64,000 nt of DNA from Apoderus coryli (lineage: Eukaryota > Arthropoda > Insecta > Coleoptera > Attelabidae), in NCBI GenBank assembly GCA_911728435.2, contig OU452198.1, forward strand, positions 31,773,902 to 31,837,901, given 5' to 3'. Shown one piece after another: positions 22,711-33,638 of the stretch. The first letter of the stretch is position 1. Each line of letters starts with the position of its first letter. Under the pieces are notes generated by a model. That model searched no databases. It was not told the DNA's origin and saw only the letters and a program-made list of their open reading frames with translations. The position numbers and the translations under genes were made by a program.

Positions 22711-23815
22711 GACATGCAATCCCATCCATATGGAGAATACAAATTTATCTTGGTATATCAGGACCACTTAAAGGGCTGAGGAAGTCGCTAAGATCCTGAT
22801 AGACATATTTTGTATTTTTGGCGCCCCATATCTATACTACAATCGGACAACGGGCGGGAGTTCGCGAACCGTGTCATTGAAGAGTTATGTTCCATGTGGA
22901 ATGGCCTTAAAATAGTACATGGCAAATCACGTCATAGTCAGTCACAAGGCAGCGTGAAAAGAGCAAATCAAGATATACAAAATATGCTCATGACGTGGAT
23001 GGACGATGAAAACTGCAGGCGATGGTCAGAAGGTCTGCGATTTGTCCAATTAATGAAAAACAGGGCATAACACGATGTAATAAAACGAGCTTCTTACGCC
23101 GCCATGTTTGAGCATGATATTAAAGTCGGCCTATCCACATCAGCTTTTCCAAAAGAAACTACGAACCGAAGAAGAGCTTGAGAAAGTCGTCAGGGAATTT
23201 GGTGTAGAAGAACAGCGTCAACAAGAACAAAACGAAGACCAGTCTATGGATAGTGGCCCAGAAATAGACAATCCGCAAGAAGACATTACTGAAGGTGGCA
23301 ATATGGAAGACGTTGACAATAATTATAAAAAAACGCCAATAATATAGAAACTTCAGAAAATCAGACCAAACTTTGCTTGTGCCAAACAAATATTCAGTCA
23401 AACAGAAGAGACGCAAAAATAAATGTAGAAAATCAAGCAAAGAATTTGAAAGCTTTATCTAATTCGAAGTTCCCTCCATGTTCCGTTGGAGATACAGTTG
23501 ATCGAGGGTGGGGCGATTTTAGAAACATTCTCCTGACGGTTATCGAGAAATTCGATGACAATTTTTATAAGCTAGCAAACCCGAAAGGAACAATCCAGGA
23601 AATGTTTTCCAGGAACCAATTTTCTGTCTGCAGTGAGAAACTTGTTGATCTGGAAAGTGTATCATCAGAAAATAAGAGCTTCCGTTAGCTTGCAAACGAA
23701 CAATCACTTTTAGGAGGTCAAGGTTATAAACGATGTAACTGTAAAACTAAATGCATGACCAATAAATGGAAATCTTTGCAACTCGAAATGTCACAGCAGC
23801 TTGTTTATTTGTCAA
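22711..23815 (+). pseudogene. KRBA2-like retroviral-type integrase relic
   Basis: DMQSHPYGEYKFILVYQDH (22711 onward) and, after a deletion, FGAP and SILQSDNGREFANRVIEEL carry the first two acidic residues of an rve integrase core. GLKIVHGKSRHSQSQGSVKR follows, where the family has E in place of K, so the third catalytic residue appears lost. Downstream frames give RRDAKINVENQAKNLK, SVGDTVDRGWGDFRNILLTV, FSRNQFSVCSEKLVDLE and a cysteine-rich tail (RCNCKTKC, then CNSKCH near 23785). The order matches insect KRAB-A-domain-containing-2-like proteins, which derive from transposon integrases. Frameshifts lie near 22845, 23080 and 23340, with a stop at 23686. Confidence 0.68.
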
Positions 23816-23837
23816 ATGTGTTTTTGAATTAAATATG

Positions 23838-23940
23838 TTTACCCGGGTAAAACCCGAAACATGAACAATTCCAAATATATTTTGGAATTTACCCAAGAGT
23901 CTTGGGTATTACGCAGTTTACCCGGGTAAACACACACTCA
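23838..23940. repeat. Nested palindromes built on TTTACCCGGGTAAA
   Basis: Two perfect copies of the 14-bp palindrome TTTACCCGGGTAAA sit at 23838-23851 and 23927-23940. Between them are TTCCAAATATATTTTGGAA and an ACCCAAGAGTCTTGGGT hairpin. The whole block is an inverted structure just downstream of the integrase relic. It could be a terminus of that element or a protein-binding site. Confidence 0.6.
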
Positions 23941-25022
23941 AATTCTCCAGTTTCATCTGAATCAAACGGCTGTTATCATAAGCTTTACAGCGGGAAAGAT
24001 GGACTCAGACTGGATCCTTGTGGAATAGCAGAAAATTTAAAGTTCTAGAGCTCGACATGACTGAAAGAATGCGAACAACGCCGAAAAAAAGCCAAATTCA
24101 TCAAGATTGGAAAACAGAACAGTGATCAATTTAATCAAACTTCTTCTGAAAGGCTGTATAGATCACGGCTATGAGAGTTGAGACGCACAAACGTCCGCTG
24201 TCATTAGATAGACTCATAGTAAACGTTCAAGAAGAAACAAAGAATTTTTAAGTCAACCGGAGGTCTGCTGTTTAAGAATAGATCTTCATCAATGTATGGC
24301 AAGAACAGGTTGTATTGATGTAGCAACTCCTAACATTGTACCAGACAGTTTAAAAAACAAAGCCTACAGGCGAGGTGAATTGTATGTAGAATGTGTAAAA
24401 ATTATCATCATATAATTAACAATAATACAATAAGCATAAAATGAGAACAAAAAAAATCATAATGAGTACTATTCTATGTGTGTATGGTTGTACCCAACGG
24501 TACTTTTTTACGGTATAGTTGGCTTCTAGCAATGGTACGTAGACGCGATTATTACTTTGTAACTCATTAGTAAGACACTTTCAATGTATTTTTCCTTTAA
24601 AGCATTTGAAAACAATATTGATAATTATTGAATTGGACAGATATTCAGTTCACTTATTCAGTCTCTTCAACTCTTTTTATCCAATTTCACTGGAACATAG
24701 TCAATCCAGCACTCAATTCATTTCCAATCCACGAAACCTGGAACTCGACCTTGCGGATAGTATTCAGCTCATCTATGTTTGTGAAATGACGGACCTATAA
24801 GCCTCTCTTGCTTTTTGGCAACAGAAAAATGTCTCGGCCATTTCTGACAAATGTGGAACAATTATTGAGAGGTGATAGATTTACTTTATAAATCGTTTGC
24901 CCTCAGGCAAGAACTAATACCGTTTTTTAGTCTTGGCGATCCAGAACTCATTCACTGTGACCATTTAACCTTTCGTTTTGACCACGTTTCAATAGTTCTG
25001 CATTGTTTTTGACTTCATTTAG
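23941..25022. other. No confident gene
   Basis: A plus-strand stretch near 24265-24415 (LRIDLHQCMARTGCIDVATP, then KAYRRGELY) looks protein-like but was not identified. The frame at 24606-24800 is likely spurious. No terminal repeats were seen. Confidence 0.35.
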
Positions 25023-25447
25023 TTACAACATTCCCCGAAAAGACAACACTTTTGGAACAAATTCTGTACCAATTGATATGCCAACACTAATCATTTCTAT
25101 CTCAATTTTTTGCTGATCATCCGAATCGTAAACCTTTGTTTTACTCATAGCAATTACATTATTTGAGATTTCTAAAAACATTCCTGTACTTTCTTCCATT
25201 CTTATAGCAAAATTGAAGTAGGGTGCAGCAGAATAATCGGAAATCTTCTTTTGAACTGCTGCAGACATCGGTTTTGTTTCATATTTACATCAGTTTCCAG
25301 TGAGTTAAATGACTCTGAATGTAAAGGTTTAGGAATATAATTTCTGTCATCGTCACTGCTATGCAGGACTACCAGACCTGGACCTTTAAAATAACCTAAA
25401 CCCTCTATACCTGTTATTTTTCCTACATATCTACAAAATGAAGCCAC
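25023..25447 (-). other. Unidentified frameshifted coding-like stretch
   Basis: Two overlapping minus-strand frames (25447-25202 and 25268-25023) appear to be one protein split by a frameshift near 25265. The first reads RYVGKITGIEGLGYFKGPG with a later SSDDDRNYIPKPLHSES; the second reads KKISDYSAAPYFNFAIRMEE and VYDSDDQQKIEIEMISVGIS. Composition is protein-like and not low complexity. No domain was recognised; a dead transposon ORF is the likeliest origin, given the surroundings. Confidence 0.3.
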
Positions 25448-25599
25448 AACGAGAGCTGAGCTAAATTACTAGTCACTGGAAATAAGCGACAGACAAAGCG
25501 TCTCGTTCGGATCAGCGACAGCTTTTTAAAAAGGCAGTTGAATCAGCCATTCATGAATGGCTGAAAATTGCCAAATGTCTGAATCTTAAAAGTATTTTG

Positions 25600-26880
25600 C
25601 TGTTATTAGGCAGCACTTTCCCTTAATGGGAATAGAGGAGAGAGCTTCAGGCTCATGAACTGGATAGTCATCCTGGAGTTTTCCTAGGGTTCGGCTCGGT
25701 TGGTAAGGGGTAAAGGACTAAGGGGGAAAACTGATGCAGACAAGGCTGCTGATTCGGATCCGTGACACCCATAAATTTATGGATTCCTCAGCTTTTTAAA
25801 AAGGCCGATTAATTTGCATTTATGAACGGAGGGAGGAAGAGCAATAAGCGCGCCTAAAGCTTTTGCGCTAGACGTTCTAGAACTTGCTTAGCGGACAGAT
25901 ATATTCGGAGAAAAGACGGATAAGTGGACAAAACTGGAATTAGTGATGCTAATAAAAGCTTCCAGATTAGAAATATATAGGTCCCAAGACTTCCCTGATC
26001 TTTTCATTGGATTGTTGCTTTACATGTCGTAATAGGCTGGTTATTAGATTTAGCCGCGCGCCTTGGAGTTTGCTTCAAGGGCGAGTATATTGGAAGCCAT
26101 ATGAAGGAAGAACTTCGGAGATGGGAAAAGGAACAACTTAAGTCCTACTGGAGAAACACTCCAGGCCTAAGACAATCAAAAAGGTTTAGCAAACCTTCAG
26201 AGGCCAACGCAGGGAAGCTTATCCAACTGGAGAGAAGCGACCTAAGGCGAATTACAGACCTTTTTACGGGACACCACCGCCACCAAAAAGATGGGCCTAA
26301 CCGAGGACGACACTTGTCGGTTTTGCGAAGACGCAACAGAGACAACAGAACACATGTTCTGCGAATGCATGGCACTTTTCTGCAAAAGGCTAAAACACCT
26401 TGGAGGGGTGACCCTAACACCCGACGAGGCAAGAAATTTAGCCCCCAGAGAAATCATCAAGTTTATGAAAAGTGTGGGACAGCTGGGCAATTCATAGATT
26501 AGAGTCATTCACAAAAGATCTTCTGCAAGTCGAAGTGAGGGGAGGCCAAACCGCCTAAACGACTCCGAAAAACAATCTACAATCTACAATATTGGAAGGC
26601 AAGGATAAGGGGGGAAAACTCAATCCTGTTGCTAAAATTTTTTTATCGGATACTGTTGCTTTAGGCAGCACTTAGACTTAATGGACATAGAAAAGGGACA
26701 ACAAGAGGGCCTAGAGCTCCTGAGATGTACGTCCTGGATTTTGCTTAGAGGATGGGTATGTCTTCTGAGGACGTCCTGGATTTTGCTTGGAGGATGGATG
26801 TGTTCGAAGGGAAGTTGAAAAAGGACAGCTAAGGCGAGAAAACTGGGATTAGTACGCGATAATCTTGATGGATTCTGTTC
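25600..26880. repeat. Two related blocks flanking an R1-like C-terminus
   Basis: Blocks at about 25605-25840 and 26610-26830 share TTAGGCAGCACTT, TAATGG(G/A)..ATAGA and GGGGGAAAACT-like stretches in the same order. Within the second block GACGTCCTGGATTTTGCTT or a near copy occurs twice. AGCTTTTTAAAAAGGC also recurs at 25523 and 25792. These look like untranslated or 5' parts of repeated retroelement copies. Confidence 0.4.
26101..26590 (+). pseudogene. R1/Loa-type retrotransposon C-terminus with CCHC motif and 3' tail
   Basis: SYWRNTPGLRQSKRF, then LERSDLRRITDLFTGHHR, continue after a frameshift near 26295 into KMGLTEDDTCRFC and ETTEHMFCECMAL, ending at 26497. WxxTPGLRQSKxF...LTGH...MGLxxDxxCRxCxxxxETxEHxxCEC is the typical end of pol in RNase H-bearing R1/Loa-like elements. 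CRFC...H...C gives the CCHC finger. The 3' region ends with repeated CAATCTA units near 26575-26590. Upstream RT and RNase H are missing. Confidence 0.72.
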
Positions 26881-28023
26881 GTATGTTTAATGATGATTTA
26901 TTGGTTTGAATGTAGAAAAAATAATTTAACTACTGCCTTTGACAATAATGATTAAACATTTTTAAAGACATATCAGCACTCGCCACTATACTAACCTTTC
27001 TTCTGACTGTAAACTTCATATTCCATCTGTCCTGTACTTCAAAACTTTTTAATTTCTTATAAATTAGAAACTACTATAGGTATATTCCATAAGCGTTTTC
27101 ATTTCATCTTATTTCAAGAGAAAATGAAGGCTATTGTGTATTGCTATGAGAAAAAAACCAAGCGACAGGCTCGGATCGTATCCGGCAGATCTGGCTGGAT
27201 TTATAACTCCGAAACCCTCCACAAGTCTCACATTGTATCAAAATAATGGCAGTATTAGTTCCTCGTGGCAGCATCCTGCCATAATACAAAATTTAAAATA
27301 CCACGTAATTAGTTTTAAATAATGTATGAATTAACAACAACAAAAAAACTATCAAGTAATTAAAACAATACTAGGTACCTGCAAAATAATGTAGCTGTTT
27401 TCTTTATACTACCTAACTACTACTACTAAGTACATTGACACAAAAAAAATATCACATTTACCTCTAAGTTGCGCATTCAACTGTCTCGCTGCTGTTGATA
27501 ATAATACCGAACCGAATAAAATAAAGTAAAAATAAAAAAAGCAACCGCGCGCTGCTTCTCTATAGAAAACTTGTGTGTGTTATCTATTATTATTCTCTGT
27601 CTCTTTCTCGTTTACGTGGTGTTGTTATTATTACTACGGCCGTGGCAAGTCCAACAACATCGACAACGTTGTTCAAAACCGGCCTCATAACATTACCAGC
27701 GAATGGCAACGCTGCACCATCCTAATAACGCACCGACAACACCGCATATCGCCTACATAAAACGTACAGAGAATATTGAAAAATTATGCTCGGATTCACC
27801 GTCCAATTTCACCATGTTAGAATAGTCCGAATTCGATGAGATTTTCACAGTAGACACTTCTAAACACACACTAAACGATACCACAAAAACAATTGAAGAT
27901 TTGATTAGATTTAAGGGTGAAATTTGCACTAGTTTATTGACATGTTTACGTTAAAAGCTGTTCGGATGTACTAGCCTGGTGATGCAAGAAACACAAGTTT
28001 GTGCTTCGACCCGCCTGAATGTA

Positions 28024-28068
28024 ACCCCGCCCCTAGCCAATAGTACGTTGTATACGGTATTGACGTCA
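28024..28068. promoter_or_regulatory. Promoter-like cluster: GC box, CCAAT box, CRE
   Basis: Within 45 bases lie CCCCGCCCC (28024-28032, GC-box-like), GCCAAT (about 28035-28040) and a perfect TGACGTCA (28061-28068, CREB/ATF site). Single motifs are common, but the spacing in an otherwise AT-rich window is notable. No coding exon was recognised on either side, so the direction is unknown. Confidence 0.3.
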
Positions 28069-28573
28069 CACGGATGCAAACGAACTTGTACGACGCTGTG
28101 GAATCGTTTGTGTTAGGGAGCCGGGTTTTAAACCATTTTGTTATATGTGTATTTTAATACTATGAAATCTGCTTGCGTTTTCTTCTCTCGTTTTCTATGT
28201 TCCCAAAAAAACGTTGGACGTTTATTTTAGTGCACACATAGACACGAGATTTTTTTTGTATTTTTAGACATGAGGGGTCGCTCGTTTTTGGTTTATAACG
28301 CTGAGGCGGGTGCATCGGTTTTATTTTTTTATTAGGTCTATTTACTATGCAATCATAAATCATCGTCACGTGGAGTTTTGACGAATTAGGTATTGAGCTT
28401 AACATTTTATTGCTCTTTTCGGGCTGGGATTTATGATTCAAAGTGGTAGCCATGTTAAGAGTTAGGTATGTCTTCATTTTGTTGGTATGCATCAACAAAA
28501 TTTAAGTTGTAATTTAATTTTTCGATAAAAATCAAGTGACCATGACAGTAAACTCACTTCTATTTTTTGTTTA

Positions 28574-28586
28574 GTTGCTAGGCAAC
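28574..28586. promoter_or_regulatory. X-box-like palindrome
   Basis: GTTGCTAGGCAAC is a 13-bp inverted repeat fitting the RFX X-box (GTNRCC-spacer-RGYAAC type). A similar GTTTCCCTGGCAAC occurs at 54125-54138. Chance occurrence in 64 kb is possible. Confidence 0.25.
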
Positions 28587-28810
28587 GCATAGACAAGATG
28601 CTTAACAACAGTAGGTATTAACTATAGACAAAGTTTGAAGTGTCTTTAGGTTAGTTTCACTATTGTTAAGAAGTTTTTCTTTTGTTTCTATGGTTTTTAA
28701 GAATACAGTGGACAAAACAGTGGGAGTCATTTGCTTCATCAAGAGATATATATAGGTACATGTTGGGAAATACTGTTTAGATATTTCTTTTAGCGAACTT
28801 TAATATAGAA

Positions 28811-30062
28811 GAATAGCTGATAGATGTTGTATATACGGATTTCCGTAAATCATTTGACCGCATGGACCATTATATACTCTTGAAGCATTTAGATAGGATT
28901 GGTTTTTCCAATCGGCTTGTTAAGCTGTTTGAATCTTACCTTGTCGATCGCATGCAGTTTGTTGAGTGTGAAGGTTATAAGTCCAGAAAGTTTGCTTCAA
29001 CATCATTGTTAATGATCTTGTTGAAATTATAAAATGTCCCGAGTTGGCTTATGCTGATGATCTAAAGATATTTTGTAGGATTTACTCCATAGAGGACTGT
29101 GTGGTACTCCAAAACGCACTGCGAGTTGTCGACAACTGGTGCAATCGAAATAAGCTCTATTTGAACATTTCTAAATGTAACGTTGTTAGCTTTCACAGAG
29201 TGAAAACCCCAGTAATTTGGACTTACACTATTGGAGCTGTACCCATTGAGAGACTTTCGCAGGAGACTTGGGTGTATTGTTTGATGAAGCTTTAACCTTT
29301 GTTCCCCACTATAAGCACTTGTCCGCATCTGCATCCCGTATGTTGGGGTTTGTGATCAGAAACACTAAAAAGTTTAGAAATATTTCAACCATTAAATTAT
29401 TATATTTTTCATTTGTGCGGGCTAGACTTGAGTATTGTTCGATCGTGTGGAATCCCTTCTATCAGTGCCATGCACGTGCATTAGAGTCTGTGCAAAGGCG
29501 ATTCGTAAAGTATTTATATTTTAGGGAGTTTGGAGTATATCCAGCGAGGGGTGCAGATCACGATGTCCTGCTTTCAACATTTGACATTGCATCTTTGTGG
29601 ATGCGGCGAATGGTCTCTTCCGTCAGGTTTTTGTATAATTTATTGCATAATAAAATCGATTGTGCGTTTCTTCTTGGCTGTCTTCGGTTTCGTATTCCTA
29701 GAACTGAGTCGAGGTCTGATAATACCTAGATCCAATGTTTTGCTGCAGAGCCCTGTATATTTTATCTGCTCCGTTTTTAATGACTATTGTGCGGGGTCGG
29801 ATATTGGTGTGGATTCTCTGTCTGGTGTTTTGAGCCACATGAATGTTTAATTTTTTTAGTTGATTATTTTTGTTTAAAACGTTGTACTTAGTTATAATTG
29901 TTTAGTGATAACATTTAGCATTTTTAACTGATTTGTATAATTGTGAATTTGTCGTTTTTGTTTTTTATTTAAGTTTCAAATTGTAATTTTATTCTAGAAA
30001 TGAATTTGAGTTTTCTGTAAGTTGGTCTTGTTACCTGTTGAAAATAAAGAGCTTTATTATTA
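28811..30062 (+). pseudogene. Jockey-like retrotransposon, RT with internal deletion and 3' end
   Basis: DVVYTDFRKSFDRMDH (motif A) begins near 28823. The GVPQGS motif-B block is deleted: KFAST joins directly to sequence just before ELAYADDLKIF (catalytic pair at about 29050-29061). The thumb continues with RNKLYLNISKCNVVSFHR, then after a frameshift near 29265 with LGVLFDEALTF, RARLEYCSIVW, QRRFVKYLYF and GVYPARGADHDVLLSTF. Coding ends near 29850. The 3' tail AATAAAGAGCTTTATTATTA ends at 30062. It belongs to the same lineage as 13106-14689 and 35850-36548. Confidence 0.82.
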
Positions 30063-30083
30063 ATAGCTGGTATATATTAGGTA

Positions 30084-31718
30084 CACTGTAAAAAGTCGGG
30101 GGAAATTTACACTATGATTACAACTATACAGATGTAAAAGTGCAGTAAAAATTCACATTCAATCTGTGAAATTAGAATTATTGGTACAATTGCATTAAAA
30201 ATACATCATAATGTATCTTTACATATATATTACAGATAAAAATGCGTTTTCACATATAAAATACCTATAAGACTGTAATATCACAGCTAATTTGCATTTT
30301 GCTGTGAAGTTAAAGTAAATTTCAAGTGATATCACAACGAGGGCTACTGTAATCTTTGGAAATCATTGCGTCATATGCCGTTATGCATGCTTCAGGTGTC
30401 GGCATGCCGGGTCAGTTTTTGTTTGGGTGTGTTGAAGTTATCTATCTTATAATAAGTGCAGTAAGTACCAAATTACATTAGAATTCAATGCCGTTTAAAA
30501 ATTGCTTTGCTTTTAAATCCCATATACTGAGGATTCATCGCGTTACTAGCACTAGTAAACAAAGATAAGTAATTAATTCAACAGGTATAACGTTAACGTG
30601 CTGGTTAAATGATTGCTCTTTCGAGACTAATAATTTTAGTAAAATTAAAATTCATTCCTTTTTTCAAATTTACATCCTGAAAACGTAACTTTTTTGATTT
30701 AAACTTTCTATGGTACCGAATCTCTGTACTAGCTGTTCTGTTGTTTCAGAAAATTAGCAAAATAAAAATGACCTTATTCAAAGTTTAGTCAAGAAAATGT
30801 GACCAAAAGAAGTTTGTATTTGTAAAGGAAACAGAAAATGTTCTTCTGCATTTACTAGTAGCAGGTAGCTACAATTAAATAAACTGGGAGATTTATATAA
30901 TTAACAAAATGTTTTATGTTCTAGTATCCGAAAAATGAGTTTGAATTGGTCAGATCTTGTTTAGGAGAAAGACGGTACAGATGGTGTTTTGTTAGTACTC
31001 AAAGAAGAAAGTTTTATTTAGAGTCAGTTTTGTCAGATAATTATTATATTTAATTTTTTTTCAATGTCTAAAGCCAAGAAAGCTATTAGGTATATAGATT
31101 TAGAGACCTAATTGATATGATAATTATGTATGTTTGTCGTTTCATTTCTACAGGGTGTTTCTCAACTGAGTACAAATATTCTAAGGGCTTAAAATTTGTA
31201 GGTCAAAATTATATTTATTTTCCTATAAACATGTTTTTAATTATTGGTAGATAACTACCGGTTTTTTACTTTAAATTGATAAATTAGCAACTTATTGGCA
31301 AATTGATATTCGCTACTATACATGATGCTTTTTAAGTTGATACTTATTTTTGAACTACAGAAGACGTTAAAATAAACAACATTTTCAAATAACTTTTTTC
31401 CAAAATTTGAAAAATAAGCGAGTTACATTCATCTTTAAATTATTACAAAATACACCTAACATAAATATTATTAATAATATTATTTAAACAAAATTGATAC
31501 ATTTTACACACATATACTGTTTGAAAGGCATATATGTTCACACGCATATACACTGTAACTATACAACGAAATAGTCTCGAATTTTACAGATTTTTTGGTA
31601 CAAATGTTTTACACACTTTTGTCAATTTACATTAGAGATGCGATTTCACATCCATCGTCGTTGGCATCCGGTAACCAATTTACTTTGCTGTAATTTTACA
31701 CGATTTCTTTTTACAGTG
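30084..31718. mobile_element. CACTG-ended non-coding element, copy B (complete)
   Basis: Starts CACTGTAAAAAGTCGGGGG at 30084 and ends with TTCTTTTTACAGTG at 31718, an inverted pair. It is flanked by TA on both sides (30082-30083 and 31719-31720), consistent with a 2-bp target duplication. The 1.6 kb body repeats short motifs such as TGTAAAAGTGCAGTAAAAAT near the left end and TGTAATTTTACAC near the right. No intact ORF; a fragment near 30932-31060 (MSLNWSDLV, stop, EKDGTDGVLLVLKEE) may be coding debris. Ends and TSD suggest an EnSpm/CACTA-like (CMC) element, but no transposase was seen. Confidence 0.6.
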
Positions 31719-31720
31719 TA

Positions 31721-32194
31721 AGCGTAAATTTTGGTAAAGTCAATATAAATGCACAAAATATTGACCGATGCATGGTTGATGATGATAATCGTGATCTGTT
31801 GCAAACCTATAAACGTCTTTTAAAGCATCGTCATTGCTTATATTTCCGGGCACGAAATTGATTTTGGACGATCTTCATTTCGTTAGTGAGAGATTGAAGG
31901 CCGCATGATTGATCGATAAGTATATACACTGCTGTTGTCTTGATATTGAGCTGGAGCGGGAAGGAGGCAAGTTCAAGTATTGGAGCGGCGAATTTGGCAC
32001 AAAGCTTTATAATATGATTTTGTAAAGGCTGTATAGAGATACTTGTAATCCTCGGGAACAAAATATAGATAGAAGATATTCTAGGTTTCAATAACTGACA
32101 TACCGAATGACGATCAGGTCTCAAGGCAAACATATACATAAGAAAAGCTAATCTTCATTCGAGATAACGAAAGATATTTCTACGGAAGTTGTAT
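31721..32194. other. No confident gene
   Basis: A 102-codon minus-strand frame (31831-32139) has no recognisable domain. It may be shadow coding of an RT-containing element that continues at 32195. Confidence 0.35.
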
Positions 32195-33075
32195 ATTTGG
32201 AAAGTATTTGATAAAGTTCTATTTGCGCGACTGTTGTTGAAGTTGGAGCGCTACGATACTCGAGGTGGTCTGTTGAGATCAAAGGAGGCATTGATTAAAG
32301 GGTGCGTGTTTCAATTCAGAGCGAATGACGTGCATTCCCACGCGTTGCCGGCAAATTATAACGCATTTCTCAAGTGGGATATTGTTAGCCTTATTTGGTT
32401 CCAAAATTCAACTGTATGGCTATATATTTTAGCTAAATATACTACTATTTTCGAACACGTTTGTTTAAATAGTGGCTATTAGTAAACCTTCATTTTCCCG
32501 TGTCTATGGTGTAAAATTGAATCACATAAAGCGACAAATTTCTTCTGTCCAACATGGCGTTTTTCCGGGCCCTTCTATTACACTTTTAGTATGTCGAGTA
32601 CAAAGGGTGCAGGTCTGTGAATATTGTGGCGACTGCTGGGGTGCCCCAGGGCTCAGTTCTGGGACCAACATTGATATTTTTATGATTTATTGATGACATT
32701 TCTAGTGATATAACCAACAACTCACTTTTGTACGCGTCGTTTCGCTAAGTTGCTCTGATTTCGATCTGATGGGGTTTACCCTGGTTTTGTTGGTTGGTTG
32801 GTTTAATCTGATAACTTTGAGCGCTAGGCGAGAATTTCACGTATTCGTTTTACTTTTTAAGATTATAAATAGTATAGTTGATTGTCCAGAGTTGTTAGTC
32901 CGGACGATGTCTGTGTATTAATATTTTTAATTCTGGTTTGTCATTTATTAAACAAATATTAGTAAGAAATTAGTTTTAAGAAGTACCTAAGTCTGTTAGG
33001 TTGAGTATAACTGCATAATTATTTAGTTCTCTGTATAATTTATTGTAAAATTCTTAAAATAAAAATAAATTAATT
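32195..33075 (+). pseudogene. Heavily deleted non-LTR reverse transcriptase
   Basis: Fragments occur in RT order: KVFDKVLFARLLLKLERYD (motif A region of CR1/Jockey type), HIKRQISSVQHGVFPG, VEYKGCRSVNIVATAGVPQG with SVLGPTL (motif B), FIDDISSDI, and, after a gap that removes motif C, VDCPELLVRTMSVY, which aligns with the thumb segment KIDC-ELL of the neighbouring elements. AT-rich 3' UTR extends to about 33075 (TTCTTAAAATAAAAATAAA). Mixed order may mean two elements are joined. Confidence 0.55.
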
Positions 33076-33180
33076 GGATTAAAGTTCAATTACGGCTTTG
33101 ATATCATATTTACAGGAAAAAGTTGCATATAAAAGTTATAAGCAGTGTTAAGATACACATTTTAAAAATAGTTTTGATTA

Positions 33181-33551
33181 TACAGAGTGACTCACAAATA
33201 CAGAGCGAACCATACTTATGTTTTTTTAAATGACATTTCAATTGTACTGCATTCTCACAAGTAGTATATGTGTTATATATATATGAAGTTTTTCAGGAAA
33301 TAAACCTATTTTTATAGAGTAGGTATAGTCAATTTCGCTATAGAGCGAAATTGACTATACCTACATTTCATGACCTTTGAACGTCGCAAAACGGCTATAG
33401 AACTGAGCTATTTTATAACGGCATTGGTTTGAAAAGGTTATACTCATCAGTTCGTGTTTGTTAGTTTATGTCAAATTAACAAAATGTATACAGAATGTAA
33501 CAAAACACTAATTCTTATTTTTCTTCAGTACTTCAAATATCACACCCTGTA
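33181..33551. mobile_element. Tc1-type miniature element with a central 46-bp palindrome
   Basis: Ends TACAGAGTGACTC (33181) and ACACCCTGTA (33551) are imperfect inverted partners. At 33319-33364 a 21-bp perfect stem surrounds a 4-base ATAG loop (GTAGGTATAGTCAATTTCGC on the left arm). No coding capacity. Terminal similarity to the CCCTGTA elements elsewhere in the window supports a Tc1/mariner-derived origin. Confidence 0.45.
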
Positions 33552-33638
33552 TATTACATCATTAAAAAATAGCCATAAAGATTCGTTTTAAGTTTTATAA
33601 AGCATTCCCTATACCTAAGTTTGATAGTTTTTAGTCTA

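Larger units (their letters stand above)
26881..28810. other. No confident gene; less AT-biased interval
   Basis: Apart from the promoter-like cluster and the X-box-like site listed separately, nothing is assignable. A 112-codon minus-strand frame (28160-28498) is K/N/P/T-rich with no domain. Sequence around 27560-27770 and 27960-28130 is less AT-rich and has more CpG than its surroundings, so a host promoter or first exon cannot be excluded. Confidence 0.35.

Noticed and set aside
28160..28498. A 112-codon minus-strand open frame
   Set aside because: Rich in K, N, T, P and S, with no domain and no flanking splice or promoter evidence tied to it. Reported only as part of an unassigned interval.
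30084..31718. Classification of the CACTG elements as hAT because of CAGTG ends
   Set aside because: hAT elements make 8-bp duplications. These show 2-bp TA or TG duplications, one verified by an empty site.
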